Below are positions 27,797-38,600 of a DNA stretch of 64,000 nt, piece by piece; the stretch's first letter is position 1, and the number at the start of each line of letters is the position of its first letter. The notes under the pieces were generated by a model. It was not told the DNA's origin. It saw only the letters and a list, made by a program, of their open reading frames with translations, and made no database searches. Position numbers and translations under genes: made by a program. Source of the stretch: Streptomyces sp. TSRI0281 (GTDB lineage: Bacteria > Actinomycetota > Actinomycetes > Streptomycetales > Streptomycetaceae). The stretch lies in contig NZ_LWLE01000012.1 in assembly GCF_001905125.1 (NCBI RefSeq), positions 569,918-633,917 on the forward strand, read 5' to 3'.

Positions 27797-28059
27797 CACG
27801 CGGACCCTGCGGCCCGCGACCGGCGGCCCGCAGCAGGGCGGCCACGGCCACGGTGGCCTTCGTCGGCGCGGACCCGGGCCGGACCGCACGCCGGCACCGG
27901 CCGCCACCGGCGTACCGACCCGAACTGCCATAGCCCGCACCGACCGGTGCCCGCCACCGGCCACTGATTCGTCGTCGGCGGCGTCCTTGTCGCGCAGGGC
28001 CGCAGGCCGCCGGGCAGGTCGGGAAGCTGGAAGGAGGAGCGGCCTGGACCCCGGCGACG
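27797..28059. other. Intergenic stretch
   Basis: About 260 bases of very GC-rich sequence between the deleted oxidoreductase and the Tn3 fragment. No gene or site can be supported. Confidence 0.35.
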
Positions 28060-28405
28060 TCCCGCCGACCCCCGTCTCCCGGATCTCCCCGGCTGCGTAC
28101 GGGCTATCCCGTCACGTTCGCCGTACTGCTCGAAGTACGACGGATCCGTGATCTCCAATCGCTCCGCCGGATACCCGGCGACCTCCTCCTGCGCCTGCCG
28201 CAGGTCCGGCAGAAACCGGCCCAGCCACCGCACGCTCGTCCGCTGGACCGCGACCACCGGCCGGTTGTGCGCGCCGCTTGGCCTGCACCGCATCCCGGTT
28301 CACGTCGTCCAGGAAGGAGTACCTCTCCAACTCCGTACGGGAGGGCGCCCCGTAGAACGCTCCGTACCTGGCTACCTGGCTATCCGACAGGAACTCGACC
28401 ACCAC
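28060..28405 (-). pseudogene. Tn3-family transposase, N-terminal fragment
   Basis: The frame reads VEFLSDSQVARYGAFYGAPS, then ELERYSFLDDVNRDAVQAKR. After a shift near 28275 it continues HNRPVVAVQRTSVRWLGRFL and ITDPSYFEQYGERDGIA. This matches the N-terminal DNA-binding domain of Tn3-type transposases. The catalytic domain is absent and no Tn3 terminal repeat was recognised. Confidence 0.68.
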
Positions 28406-28467
28406 AAGAACTTTCAGCGGCCCGGTCTCCGGAAGAAGATGAGCGACCCGCCACTCGCGCAAGGACG

Positions 28468-28708
28468 TCACGTCGCCGACGGCTTGCCGGAGATCGTCAG
28501 CTGTTCGACCATCTCGTTCAACTCGGCGAGCGAGGAGACCTGGCGCTCTGCGACGACTCCGCAAAGATCTGTGCCAGAACCGAGAAAAGAGACGGCACAT
28601 CACGGGGCAGTCGCTGCGGGTGAACGCCGGAGAGTTGATGAAGTAGACCCGTTGCGACCGCCACCCGTTCCAGTGACTCTGTGTATCGATTTCATATGCG
28701 TGGGGCAT
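28468..28708 (-). pseudogene. Broken small gene of unknown function
   Basis: It opens MPHAYEIDTQSHWNGWRSQR after an AAGG site. Protein-like sequence then runs through two other frames: GVHPQRLPRDVPSLFSVLAQ and GVVAERQVSSLAELNEMVEQ. It ends at TGA 28468. Family not recognised. The three-frame pattern suggests frameshifts, as in neighbouring remnants. Confidence 0.3.
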
Positions 28709-28750
28709 GTCTACCTTGACATTCTCGCCCAATGATCACCTGGAGTCACC

Positions 28751-29578
28751 GTGAGCCGTCTTCGACTGGCCGCGTTCGGCACCGTCGCCGCTCTGTGCGC
28801 CACCGCCCTCTGCACCGGTGCGTCCCCCGTCGGCCCCGAATCCGCCCCCGCCCAGGTGCGGGCCCCGCACACCATCGTCGTGGGCGCGCCCTCGACCGTG
28901 GCCCCGCACTCGGCGAGCACGACCAACGTCCCCTGCCAGGGAGGCCAGGTCCCCTCCGGAGGGGGCGTGCGCACCACGAGCAACGGGGTGTTTCTGACCG
29001 CCACGTGGCCCAGCGGAATCAGCTGGGTCGGTGACGTCTACAACGAGACCAACACCCCGCAGACCTTTACGCCCGTGGCGATCTGCACCTCCCAGAACCA
29101 CACGACCCGGACCGGCACCTTTGTGAGCGTGGGGTCGGGGCAGACGGCGATCGTCCGCGCGGTCTGCGATCCGGGACAGGTGGCCACCGGCGGCGGACCG
29201 AACGCCGGCTCCCGCGGTACGGGGTCCGACAGCGGGCAGGCCTACATCAGCCAGTCGTCCGACATCGGCCAGGAGTGGGTCGGCCGGGTCACCAACCACG
29301 GCCCCCGCGCCACGGTCCTGCAGACCTATGTGCGGTGCACCGGCACGCCCCACACCGCCCATGCCAGCGCCCCGACCAGCCTGGCACAGGGCGCCACGGG
29401 CACCGCGCACGCCGAGTGCGGGGCCGGTGAGGTGCCGACCGGAGGCGGCGGGCTGGGCAACCCGGCGGTCGACTTCAACGAGTCGTTCCCGACGGCCACG
29501 GGGTGGACCATGCGCGCCACCAACCACGGATCCAGCCCGCTGGACCTGTTCGCCCGGGTGACCTGCACAAGCCCCTGA
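28751..29578 (+). CDS. Secreted protein with three tandem Cys-bounded repeats
   Basis: A 275-residue protein starting at GTG with GGAG six bases upstream. A signal peptide (residues 1-25) is followed by three repeats of about 75 residues. Each opens C-x-x-G-[QE]-V-x-[ST]-G-G-G, has a central aromatic (SWVG, EWVG, GWTM) then N-x-[TG]-x2-[TPS], and closes with a single Cys. Examples are CQGGQVPSGGG, CDPGQVATGGG and CGAGEVPTGGG. Each repeat probably forms one disulfide-linked beta domain. It is likely extracellular and possibly surface- or matrix-associated. I do not recognise a named function. Confidence 0.78.
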   Translation: MSRLRLAAFGTVAALCATALCTGASPVGPESAPAQVRAPHTIVVGAPSTVAPHSASTTNVPCQGGQVPSGGGVRTTSNGVFLTATWPSGISWVGDVYNETNTPQTFTPVAICTSQNHTTRTGTFVSVGSGQTAIVRAVCDPGQVATGGGPNAGSRGTGSDSGQAYISQSSDIGQEWVGRVTNHGPRATVLQTYVRCTGTPHTAHASAPTSLAQGATGTAHAECGAGEVPTGGGGLGNPAVDFNESFPTATGWTMRATNHGSSPLDLFARVTCTSP

Positions 29579-30263
29579 TCCGAGGGCAGAAAAACCTGGA
29601 GCAGATACGTGGCCGGCGACCACAGGCGACGTCACTACTGGCTTCTGGCACAGGCCGGCCTTGGGGAGCCATTGCGGAGCGCCCCCCGACGTTCGATTGC
29701 GAGGGGCTGGCTCGGGGTGGGCGGCGTACGCCTTGTCGTTGGACAGTCGGAAGTGACGCTCCCTCCGGCCGCTGCCGCGGCCGGTTGCGAGTGGTGATGG
29801 TGCTGGTCAGGCAGACCGGTGCTGTTCTGGGACTCGCTGGTGTGAGAGGGGACCGGCGACGTGGACGTCGAGGCGGTTACGGCTGAGTTCGACTCGGTCG
29901 AGGTGGAGGTGAGAGGCCCCGCGGCCCGGGTGGTGTGTCCGGTCTGACGGCGCTTTATGGAGCGAGTCCACGACCGTTTTCAGCGCAGGCTGAAGGACCG
30001 TTCGCGCAGCGGGCCACCCGCCACCGGGCGACGGCCCAGGGGCCATACCGCGGACGCGGGGAGCAGGGCTTCGCCACCACCGAGTACGGGCGCAGCGTAC
30101 CGATGGCGTAGCACGCCCAGTGACGCTGAGCATCGCGCTCCGTTGGACTTGACGCACTCCAAGAGAACAGCGTTCACGGCAACATGATGATCTACTGCAT
30201 AAAGCGACCATGTGCCTGGCTGGTCTGTATGAGGGCTCCCGGCGGCGAGCGAATGAGGCGGTA
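29579..30263. other. Intergenic stretch without a supportable gene
   Basis: About 685 bases between the secreted repeat protein and the FKBP gene. Open frames on both strands are short and lack start signals. Nothing else was recognised. Confidence 0.4.
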
Positions 30264-30644
30264 ATGAGTGAACTGACGAAGCCCGAGATCGACCTTCCGG
30301 AGGGTGACGCTCCCACCGAGCTGACATTCCGCGACCTCGTCGTCGGGGACGGGCTTGAGGCGAAGCCGGGCAGGGTTGTCCAGGTTCACTACGTCGGGGT
30401 CACCTTCGAGTCCGGAAAGGAATTCGACGCCTCCTGGGACCGGGGCAAGACGTTCAAGTTCGCCGTGGGCGGTGGCAAGGTCATCAAGGGCTGGGACCGC
30501 GGGGTCAGAGGGATGAAGGTCGGCGGCCGGCGCGAGATCATCGTTCCCCCGCGCCTCGGCTACGGTAAGCAGTCACCCTCGCCGTTGATCCCGGCGGGCT
30601 CGACACTCGTCTTCGTGGTGGACCTGCTCTCCGTCGCAGTCTGA
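30264..30644 (+). CDS. FKBP-type peptidyl-prolyl cis-trans isomerase
   Basis: A 126-residue protein that catalyses cis-trans isomerisation of proline peptide bonds, probably cytoplasmic as no signal peptide is seen. FKBP landmarks are VQVHYVGVTFESGKEFDAS, VIKGWDRGVRGMKVGG, PPRLGYG and LVFVVDLL. The full single-domain length is present. The ATG at 30264 begins the conserved MSELTKPEIDLPEG opening; an ATG 54 bases earlier adds an unlikely tail. Its gene is isolated and followed by a hairpin terminator. Confidence 0.93.
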   Translation: MSELTKPEIDLPEGDAPTELTFRDLVVGDGLEAKPGRVVQVHYVGVTFESGKEFDASWDRGKTFKFAVGGGKVIKGWDRGVRGMKVGGRREIIVPPRLGYGKQSPSPLIPAGSTLVFVVDLLSVAV

Positions 30645-30656
30645 GGCCTTCTGCTA

Positions 30657-30687
30657 CCCGGCCTCTCCGCCCGGAACCAAGGCCGGG
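30657..30687 (+). terminator. Hairpin terminator after the FKBP gene
   Basis: CCCGGCCT and AGGCCGGG form an 8-bp stem with a 15-base loop, starting 12 bases after the FKBP stop codon. No T-run follows, as is common in Streptomyces. Confidence 0.55.
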
Positions 30688-31079
30688 CAACACCTGCCGG
30701 CCGACCGCGACACCACACCCGTGCCAGGACAAGCAACTCTTCACCCGCAGCCACGGAGAGAGGCACGCGCCGGCAACAACACGCATCGGCGCCCGTGATC
30801 CACAAACGGCAGATACCCCAGTAGCGGGCCTGAATCCCCGCCCGGACCGCTGGCGACGGCCGGGGCCGCTTTTGACCGTCAGGACTACAAGGCGCGGCAC
30901 GTGGCTGTGACCCCGCCCGCCTTCCTGCGGTTGTCCTGGCGGAGGGCGGACCGATCGTTACGGGGAAGGGTTGCTTGTCCTGGCACGGGTGCCGGGCGGA
31001 GCGACTCGGGTTGCACCTTCCGTAGCGGTATGTGGTCCGGTGGACTCATCTCCCGACCCACTGAGGAAGGCCCCTGCTC

Positions 31080-31985
31080 ATGTATTCGCCCTTCATCCCG
31101 CCGCGCCAGGTCAAGATCGGTGACGCGGCGGCCTTCGTCGGCACCACACCGCGGGCGATCCGCCACTACCACGAGATCGGCCTGCTCCCCGAGCCCGTGC
31201 GGGGCGGCGACGACCGCCGCCGCTACGGCTACGAAGACATGATCCGGCTGCTGTGGATCCGCAGCACGGCCGACGCGGGGATCGCCCTGGACGACATCCG
31301 TGACGCCTTCGCCGACACGGCTTCCGCCGGTGCCGACAGCGACGACGGCATCGGGAGCATCCTGGAACGGCTGGAGGAATCCCTCGTCGCCCAGGAAGCA
31401 GAACTGCGGCGGCAGCGGACTGCTGTGCAGCGCATGCGTACCGAGGGCAGCAGGATGGGTCTGCTCTCCGACTTCGTCACCAGCCGCCTCAAGAGCCTGC
31501 CCGAGGGCTCCCTGCGCCAGGCGGACCTGGACAGCCTGCTGGTCACCGAGCGGATCTTCGGCCCGCTCGGTGCGGCCGTCCAGGCCACCCGTTTCATCGC
31601 CCTGGCCACTCACCCGGATCTGCGGGAGGACTCCGACCGTATTGATGCCGCCGAGGAGGCACTCGATGACACGATCGCTGTCGATGACCCCCGTGTGGCC
31701 CGGGTGGCTACCGAACGGCACGCCTTCGAACAGGCGCTGCAAGCCGTGATCGAGGATTCCGGCCTGGCGGAGAGCGACGACGCGCTCTTCGACTCCTGGG
31801 ACACTTTGCACCCCGCTACCGCTGATGAGGGTGAGGACGAGGCCGGCCAAAGCTCTGGCAGGGGGCAAGAGTCCATGAGCGCATTCGAAGCCACAGGGAA
31901 GATGCCCTACGACTTCTCCCCGGCCCGCCTGCGCTGCATGGAATTGGCCGAAGAACTCGCCGCCCACGAGTCACCCGCTTCCTGA
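31080..31985 (+). CDS. MerR-family regulator with large C-terminal domain
   Basis: A 301-residue regulator. The MerR winged helix opens VKIGDAAAFVGTTPRAIRHY, followed by DRRRYGYEDMIRLLWI. The C-terminal 200 residues are mainly helical and acidic, with many Glu-Arg pairs, and contain no Cys-based metal site. This is longer than typical MerR sensors, so the ligand is probably organic. GAGGAAGG lies 9 bases before the ATG. The gene is isolated; transposase debris begins right after its stop codon, but the C-terminus appears complete. Confidence 0.83.
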   Translation: MYSPFIPPRQVKIGDAAAFVGTTPRAIRHYHEIGLLPEPVRGGDDRRRYGYEDMIRLLWIRSTADAGIALDDIRDAFADTASAGADSDDGIGSILERLEESLVAQEAELRRQRTAVQRMRTEGSRMGLLSDFVTSRLKSLPEGSLRQADLDSLLVTERIFGPLGAAVQATRFIALATHPDLREDSDRIDAAEEALDDTIAVDDPRVARVATERHAFEQALQAVIEDSGLAESDDALFDSWDTLHPATADEGEDEAGQSSGRGQESMSAFEATGKMPYDFSPARLRCMELAEELAAHESPAS

Positions 31986-31989
31986 AACA

Positions 31990-32386
31990 CGGCCTGGATA
32001 GGGTCGGCCTCCACGGTGTCGGTGATCCGGTCAGTCGGCGGCAGCGTGCCGTCCAGGATCACGCACGCCTCCGTCCGTACGGTACTTATTGCTTCGGCCG
32101 GAGTAGGAGCGAGGTGTGGCCAGAGTGGCGAAGGCTTCACCCGTGTAGCGGTAGGCCGTCGTGGCACCGATGCGGAACCCGGCCGCGAGCTGCGCATGGT
32201 GTCACCGCATGACAGGTGGGGGCCAGGGCGATCAGGGCCCGCTGGCCCACTGGCAGCCGTGACCATCGCGTGACGATTTCCGTTACCGGGTGCGGAGTTG
32301 TCCCTTCAGCGGTCCGCTCGTCCGCGAGGTCGTCGGAGGCTTCCGCGCTGTTGTTGGTGCCTTCGGTGCTGAGGCTCCCGGTCATA
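31990..32386 (-). pseudogene. IS5-type transposase fragment with frameshifts
   Basis: Parts in three frames rebuild the N-terminal third of an IS5-type transposase: VTEIVTRWSRLPVGQRALIA, then QLAAGFRIGATTAYRYTGEA, then LAPTPAEAISTV and ACVILDGTLPPTDRI. In relatives ILDGTLLPIDRI holds the first catalytic Asp. The element is cut at the edge of the preceding MerR gene. Confidence 0.68.
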
Positions 32387-32759
32387 ATCCCACCCCGGTA
32401 CGAAGACCTGCGGATCCTGCCGAACCTCAGTGCCGGGGGAGAGGGCCGCCGTGGTGGGGCACGCGGACATCCTGAATGCCGGGCAACTGGTCGCTGACAT
32501 CCTGCCCGTTGGTGCCGTTCCACTGCTCGACAGCGGTGCGATTCTTGCCAGGATGTGCTGGGCAGCAGCACGGGATGGGTTTCAACTTGGCTGCCGGGTG
32601 AGGTGGTTGGCTCTACAGTGACGGGGCTCCCTGATGGTGGGCGACCACTCCACTGGGGCGCTTTTTTGGGTCCGGCATCGTGGTGGCCGAGGGCATCGCG
32701 GCGGTGGGGGTGCGTACCAGTGGGCTGTCCGGTTTCGCACCCGTGAAGGGGGAGCACCA

Positions 32760-34169
32760 GTGGCACATGGTCAGGACGGCAGCGGAGACGGTGTTCTCGC
32801 GCGCCGGGAGGTACAGGAGAAGAGGGAACGGCTGAGGGTCGAGTTCGGCAGCCGGCTGCGGGTGCTGTTCGATCTGGCGGGTCTGAGTTCGCGTGAGTTC
32901 GCTCTGCGCTATCCCGCCTACAAGGACTCCGCGATCCGCTTCACGTACCTCCCGGGCAAGAGCCTGCCTCCCTGGGATTTTCTCCACGACCTGCTCACCG
33001 AAGTCACCCGCCGTACCGACGACCCCGCCGCACCGCAGCGCAGGACCGAGCTCTTCACCGCCTACCGCCAGGTCCTGGTCGACATCGGCGCCGACGCCCG
33101 GGGCAGCGACCAGAACTCTCTCCTGCTGCGCCTCCTGGACGGCGAGGAGGCGCTGCGCCGGCTCGGGGAGGAGCTGGCCGAGGTCCGTGTGCGGGAGAAC
33201 CGGCTCCGCACGGACCTGGAGGAGGAGAGCCGACGGGCGCGGCCTTCGCTGAGCACCGGCAGCCAGGACAGGAAGCACCAGCTCGAAGAGGCGAGCCGGC
33301 TCCTGGCGGAACGCCGTAACGAGCTGGTCCACCGCCGTGGTGACCTGCTCACCGAACTGGACGGCTGCCGTGCGCGCCTGGTCGTACTCGAAGAAGCAGA
33401 CGGGCAGGGCGACCTGGTCCCGGCCGGGAGCGGCACCGGTCTGCACCACACGTCCCCCGTGCCTCACGATCCGCCCAAGCACCCGACGGCGGATCCCAAG
33501 AAGCCCGGCATCCGCCCCGGTGTCCTGCTGATCGGCGGGGCGGTGGCCGTCCTGCTGCTGGCCGGCGGGGGCGCCGCGGTCGGCATCTGGGCGACCGGGG
33601 CGCACGACACGACCGACCAGGCCGTCCCTTCGCCTACGTCCGTCCCCTCGCAGCCGTCCGCCGCCTCGACGCCGGCCACACCCACCCCCATCCCCACCCC
33701 CACCGTCTCACCTCCACTCCCATCCCCATCCCCATCTCCCTCACCGTCAGCGGTTCCTTCCGACGAAGCGCCCGATCCGCCTCCGGCGGCCGTACCTGTG
33801 CGCTGGCACGGAACGCTGACCCTGGACGACGGGAGCAGCACCGGGATCGTGACAGCGGCCTGGTCTCTGGACACCGTTCCGCCGCAGCGGGCACTCGCGG
33901 GGGATGTCGGCATGACCTGCCGGCTCAGTTGTGATGGGAGCCAGTTCACCGGCAACGCGATCGTGCTCTGGGACGGCGCGTCACCGCCCCGGCGTGAGCA
34001 GTGCGTCGGCCTCCTCAACGCCAATCCGGCCCAGCGGAGCGTCAACGTCCCCGCAGGCTCCACCGCCTGCTTCGGAACCGCCGCCGGACGGGTCGGCTAC
34101 TTCACACCCAGCGGTGCGGCGGCCAACGGCCAGGGAAGGCTGGAGGCCACCGTTTGGGAACTGCCCTGA
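32760..34169 (+). CDS. Membrane protein with cytoplasmic helical region and extracellular domain
   Basis: A 469-residue protein starting at GTG with GGGGGAG seven bases upstream. A helical N-terminal region (LRVLFDLAGLSSREFALRYP) resembles the start of XRE-like helix-turn-helix domains. A long charged coiled coil follows (about residues 120-225), then one membrane helix near 265 (VLLIGGAVAVLLLAGGGAAV). Next come a Ser/Pro/Thr-rich cell-wall-spanning linker (about 295-345) and an extracellular beta domain with four Cys (TCRLSC, QCVG, ACFG). The layout suggests signalling between surface and cytoplasm without a kinase. Function is not known. Confidence 0.7.
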   Translation: MAHGQDGSGDGVLARREVQEKRERLRVEFGSRLRVLFDLAGLSSREFALRYPAYKDSAIRFTYLPGKSLPPWDFLHDLLTEVTRRTDDPAAPQRRTELFTAYRQVLVDIGADARGSDQNSLLLRLLDGEEALRRLGEELAEVRVRENRLRTDLEEESRRARPSLSTGSQDRKHQLEEASRLLAERRNELVHRRGDLLTELDGCRARLVVLEEADGQGDLVPAGSGTGLHHTSPVPHDPPKHPTADPKKPGIRPGVLLIGGAVAVLLLAGGGAAVGIWATGAHDTTDQAVPSPTSVPSQPSAASTPATPTPIPTPTVSPPLPSPSPSPSPSAVPSDEAPDPPPAAVPVRWHGTLTLDDGSSTGIVTAAWSLDTVPPQRALAGDVGMTCRLSCDGSQFTGNAIVLWDGASPPRREQCVGLLNANPAQRSVNVPAGSTACFGTAAGRVGYFTPSGAAANGQGRLEATVWELP

Positions 34170-34317
34170 CCCCAGTGGCGGCGTGCGCGCCCGGCCGACC
34201 TCGCCGACGTGCCCGACGGATGCGCGGCAGCTGAGCAGGTTGTGGATGGGACGTGGTGCCAGCCCGATCGCGGCTGCACCGTAGCGGCTGCGGGGAACAT
34301 GCTCTATTCCTGTCTCC

Positions 34318-35178
34318 ATGAATGGTGTGGTGTGGCTCGTGGTGAGTACGAGTGGGGTCCTGGCGGTCCTGAACCTGGGCATCGGGGGACTGGCCCTGTC
34401 GAGTTACCGGGCCGGGTCGCGGACCGCGGACCGGCTGATCGCGTCGGGCGATTTGGACGAGTACCACGCGGCATGGCTGCTCGGGCCCGGATTCCGACGG
34501 TCGGATCCCAGGGAACGGGAGTGGGCGGCGGCCGAGATGGCCGTGCGGTCGCTGATCGCGGCAGGGCTGGCGAGCCTCGACCCGGAGGGACGGACCAGCC
34601 CTGAGATACGGCTCGACCCGGCCGTATGGCTCGACCCGAAGCAACCACTCCTTCCCCTGGCCGGGTTGGACCAGGAGGTCGCGGTTCCTCCGGAGCATCC
34701 CCTGGTCCTGGAGGCGTGGCGGTTCGCCCGCGATTCGTGGTCCGCCGGACGTCCTGTGTCGGTGAAGGCACTCACCGACCACCCCGCTTTCAAGGTGGCC
34801 TGCAGGGCCCACGCGGAGCTGGTGTCCGGATATCTGCCGCTTCACCGCACGCGGCGTGACAACCGTGCCGACCGCGCACCGTGGGCCGCGGGGCTGATCG
34901 CCGCGGGATGGATCACGGTCAACACCTGCGTACTGCTGGCACGCAAGGCCTCAGGTACACACGGCGTCGGGGCCGAAGGGGGCTTCGAAAAGATCGACAA
35001 AGTGGTAGCCGCGACGCTGGGCACCGCAGCGCTCTCCGGGTTCCTCCTGGTGGTGTTCCACGTCCTCGTCTGGCGGGCGTGGCAGGATCGGTGGCCCCAA
35101 CGGCTGCGCACCCACTGCCAGGCCATGATCCGGCAGGGCTCCGGGAATCGGTCATCTCTGTCACGGCCCCCACGCTGA
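34318..35178 (+). CDS. TIGR04222-like membrane protein
   Basis: A 286-residue protein with an N-terminal membrane helix (VWLVVSTSGVLAVLNLGIGG), a cytoplasmic helical region (YHAAWLLGPGF, then EMAVRSLIAAGLASLD), and two membrane helices near residues 180-200 and 225-250. The order helix, winged-helix-like region, helix pair resembles the TIGR04222 family of actinobacterial membrane proteins. The match is moderate because the usual family signature (GGPxR) is weak here. Function unknown. The tail after residue 265 is basic. Confidence 0.55.
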   Translation: MNGVVWLVVSTSGVLAVLNLGIGGLALSSYRAGSRTADRLIASGDLDEYHAAWLLGPGFRRSDPREREWAAAEMAVRSLIAAGLASLDPEGRTSPEIRLDPAVWLDPKQPLLPLAGLDQEVAVPPEHPLVLEAWRFARDSWSAGRPVSVKALTDHPAFKVACRAHAELVSGYLPLHRTRRDNRADRAPWAAGLIAAGWITVNTCVLLARKASGTHGVGAEGGFEKIDKVVAATLGTAALSGFLLVVFHVLVWRAWQDRWPQRLRTHCQAMIRQGSGNRSSLSRPPR

Positions 35179-35677
35179 TCCTTCCCACGGATGGCCTTCG
35201 CCCTCGACTTCCCGCAGATTCTCGCAGAGCGATCACGGTTTCACGAGGCGGTGTGCTCCGCAGCGCTTCTCCCTGCCGCAACGACCATGCCGCTGGGGCG
35301 CCGGCCATCGTGGTCGTCGCCACGGTCCCGGTACAGGGACGGTGGCGCCGGGGTGGCCATGCCGCCCGCCGCAGGTACGGCATTGACGCGTCAACCACCT
35401 GCGTACGCGAGCGGGTGGTCCGCCGTGCACGTTGACTGAGCACCCGCATGGCAGCAACCGCCCCTGGAACTGGGCATCGGCCCGGGGCATTCCTGTCGGC
35501 GGCGACCGGGCCGGTGGGCCGGACCCGGGCCCGATGGTGGGGGCCGACCGGTGAAGAGTGTCCAAGGTCGCGGGAAAGCTGAGGGAGGGACCCGAAGTGG
35601 TCCGCCCGTCGCCGGGAGGCAACCCGGTGAACTGTGCGGTCGTCCTCAACGACGGGTCATCTCAAGGAGGTCATACG
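35179..35677. other. Upstream region of the PKS gene
   Basis: About 500 bases without a supportable gene. The PKS ribosome binding site AAGGAGG (35664-35670) is at its end. No clear promoter was recognised. Confidence 0.45.
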
Positions 35678-38600
35678 GTGGGTACGCACGCCGACGTCGT
35701 CACATCACTGCCGGAACTGCTCAAGAACCACGCCCGGCGCCTGGGGGACAAGGTCTGTTTTCAGGACCGGCTCAGGCATGTGACCTACCGGGAGCTGGAA
35801 CGGAGGACCGCGCGGCTGGCCGGTCACCTTGCAGACCTCGGCCTGGCGCGCGGCGACCGGGTGGCCGTACTGCTCGGCAACCGCGTCGAGGCGGTCGAGA
35901 GCCTGCTCGCCGTCACCCGGGCAGGCGGCGTGGGCGTACCTCTGGACATCGGGAACTCGGAGGCGGAGCTGACCCGCTTGCTGGATGACAGCGGGGCGCG
36001 GGTGCTCATCACCGATGGCGTCTGCCTGACGCGGCGGCCGACGCCGGCAGTGCGACCCGGACTGACCGTGGTGGTGGCCGAAGGCGGAGACGAGGACGGG
36101 GCCGAGGACGGGTCCAGGGCCGAGGACGGGGCCGGGGACCGGCTCGCCACGGGTGCGGAAGGTGTTCTGCGGTACGAGGAGTTGGCGGGCACGGAGCCGC
36201 AATCGCCGGCCCGGGACGATCTCGGACTGGACGAAGTGGCCTGGCTGCTCTACACCTCGGGCTCCTCCGGCGTACCCAAGGGCGTCCTGTCCACTCAGCG
36301 CAACCGCCTCTCGACGGTCGCGACGGGGCTCGTCGGCGTCCTGGGACTGTCCGAACGGGACCGTGTGCTGTGGCCGTTGCCCCTCCACCACGCGATGAGT
36401 CAGGTGGTGTGTTTCCTCGGGGTGACCGCGGTGGGGGCGAGCGCGGTGCTGCTGCCCCGGTTCTCGGTGGCGGAGGTGCTCGGCGAACTGCGCGAGGAGG
36501 ATGCCTCGTTCACCTTGCTCGGCGGGGTCCCCACGACGTATTCGGCGTTGCTCGACGCGGTCCGGGGCGAGCGGAGCGGCATCGACGGCGGCAAGGCCGG
36601 CGGCGGTCTCGGCGCCCCCGCGCTGCGGGGTTGCGTCAGCGCCGGCGCCGCGGCGGGGCCCGGGTTCCGCGAGTCCTTCGAGGCCATCTGCGGTGTCCCC
36701 TATCTGGAGCACTACGGCAGCACGGAGGCGGGCCCGGTCACCATGCCGGCGCCGGGCGAGGCGATCGTGTCCGGGGCGTCCCGGGCGTGGGGCCGGGTGC
36801 TGCCCGGCACCCGGGTCCGGGTCGGCGGAGGCCCCGACGGCCGGGACACGGGTGAGGGCGAGCTGTGGGTCAACGGGCCCGGGGTCATGGTCGGATACCA
36901 CGGCAGGCCGGAAGCGACCGCGGAGGTACTGCGCGACGGCTGGTTCCGCACGGGTGACCTGGCCAGGATCGATGCCTTCGGTGGGCTGGCCATCACCGGC
37001 CGGGCGAGTGATCTGATCATTCGAGGCGGGGTGAACATCCACCCTTCCGAGGTGGAGGCGGTGTTGCGGCGGCTGCCGGGGGTGGCGGACGCAGCTGTGG
37101 CCGGGCGCCCGCACTCCGTCTTCGGCGAGGTGCCGATCGGCTATCTGGTCCCCGAGCCCGGTGGCGCCGTGCTGGACAGGGGACGCGTCCTCGCCGCCTG
37201 CCGTGCGGAGCTGTCCGGCTTCAAGGTCCCCGTCGAGCTGTTCGAGGTGGCGGAGATTCCCCGTACCGCCTCCGGGAAGACCCTGCGGCGCAACCTCGCG
37301 GACCTGCCCGCGCGGGCGCTGGTCGCGGCGGCCACCGGAAAGCCGTCGGAGGACCTGCTGGCCCTGGTGCGGAACGAAGTGGCGGCCGTGCTCGGCTGTG
37401 CGCCCCAGGCGGTGGAGCCGAGCACGGCACTGCGGGACCTGGGCATGGACTCCCTGACGGCGACAGTGCTGCGGGAGCGGCTGTCGGCCGTCACCGGCCT
37501 GCCGCTCTCCGAGGCCGTCGCCTTCGACTTTCCCACGGCTGCCGCACTTGCCGACCACCTCGGTTCACAGAACGCCGCCGCGCCGTCCGGCACCGGGCCC
37601 GTGAACCGGAGCGCGGCCCGGCCGGACGGCGACCCCGTGGTGATCGTGGGGATGGCATGCCGCTATCCCGGAGGCGTGACCTCTCCCGAGGAACTGTGGC
37701 GGTTGGTGGCCGACGGGAGGGACGCCATCGGTCCCTTCCCCACCGACCGGGGCTGGGACGCCGAGGCGCTGTACGACCCGGATCCGGGGCGGCCCGGACG
37801 GACGTACGTGCGCGAAGGCGGTTTCCTCTCCGGTGCGGACCGCTTCGACCCCGGCTTCTTCGGAATCTCTCCCCGCGAGGCGCTGGCCATGGACCCGCAG
37901 CACCGGCTGCTGCTCGAAGTGGCGTGGGAGGCCTTCGAGCACGCCGGTCTCGTCCCCGACGCCCTGCGCGGTTCGGCGACCGGGGTGTACGTCGGGCTGA
38001 TGTACAGCGACTACGCCCGCCATCTGACAAGGACGCCCGAGCATGTCGAGGGCTACCTCGGCCTCGGCAACGCCGGAAGCGTCGCCTCCGGTCGTATCGC
38101 CTACACCTTCGGTCTCGAAGGCCCGGCCCTCACCGTGGACACGGCGTGTTCCTCGTCCCTGGTGGCGCTGCACCTGGCGGCCCAGGCGCTGCGCCGGGGC
38201 GAGTGTGCCTACGCGTTGGCCGGTGGCGCCACGGTGATGTCGGGACCCTCATCGTTCGTGGAGTTCAGCCGCCAGCGGGCGCTGTCCCCGGACGGCCGCT
38301 GCAAGGCGTTCGGCGCGTCGGCCGACGGCACCGGGTGGGCCGAGGGGGCCGGAATGCTGCTGCTGAGCCGGTTGTCCGAGGCACGCCGCGCCGGACTTCC
38401 GGTACTGGCCGTGGTGCGCGGCTCGGCGGTGAACCAGGACGGGGCGAGCAACGGGCTGACCGCACCGCACGGACCGGCGCAGCAGCGGGTGATCCGGCAG
38501 GCCCTCGTCGACGCGGGCCTGAATGCCGGAGACATCGACGCGGTGGAGGCGCACGGCACCGGCACCCGGCTGGGGGACGTCATCGAGGCGGAGGCCTTCT

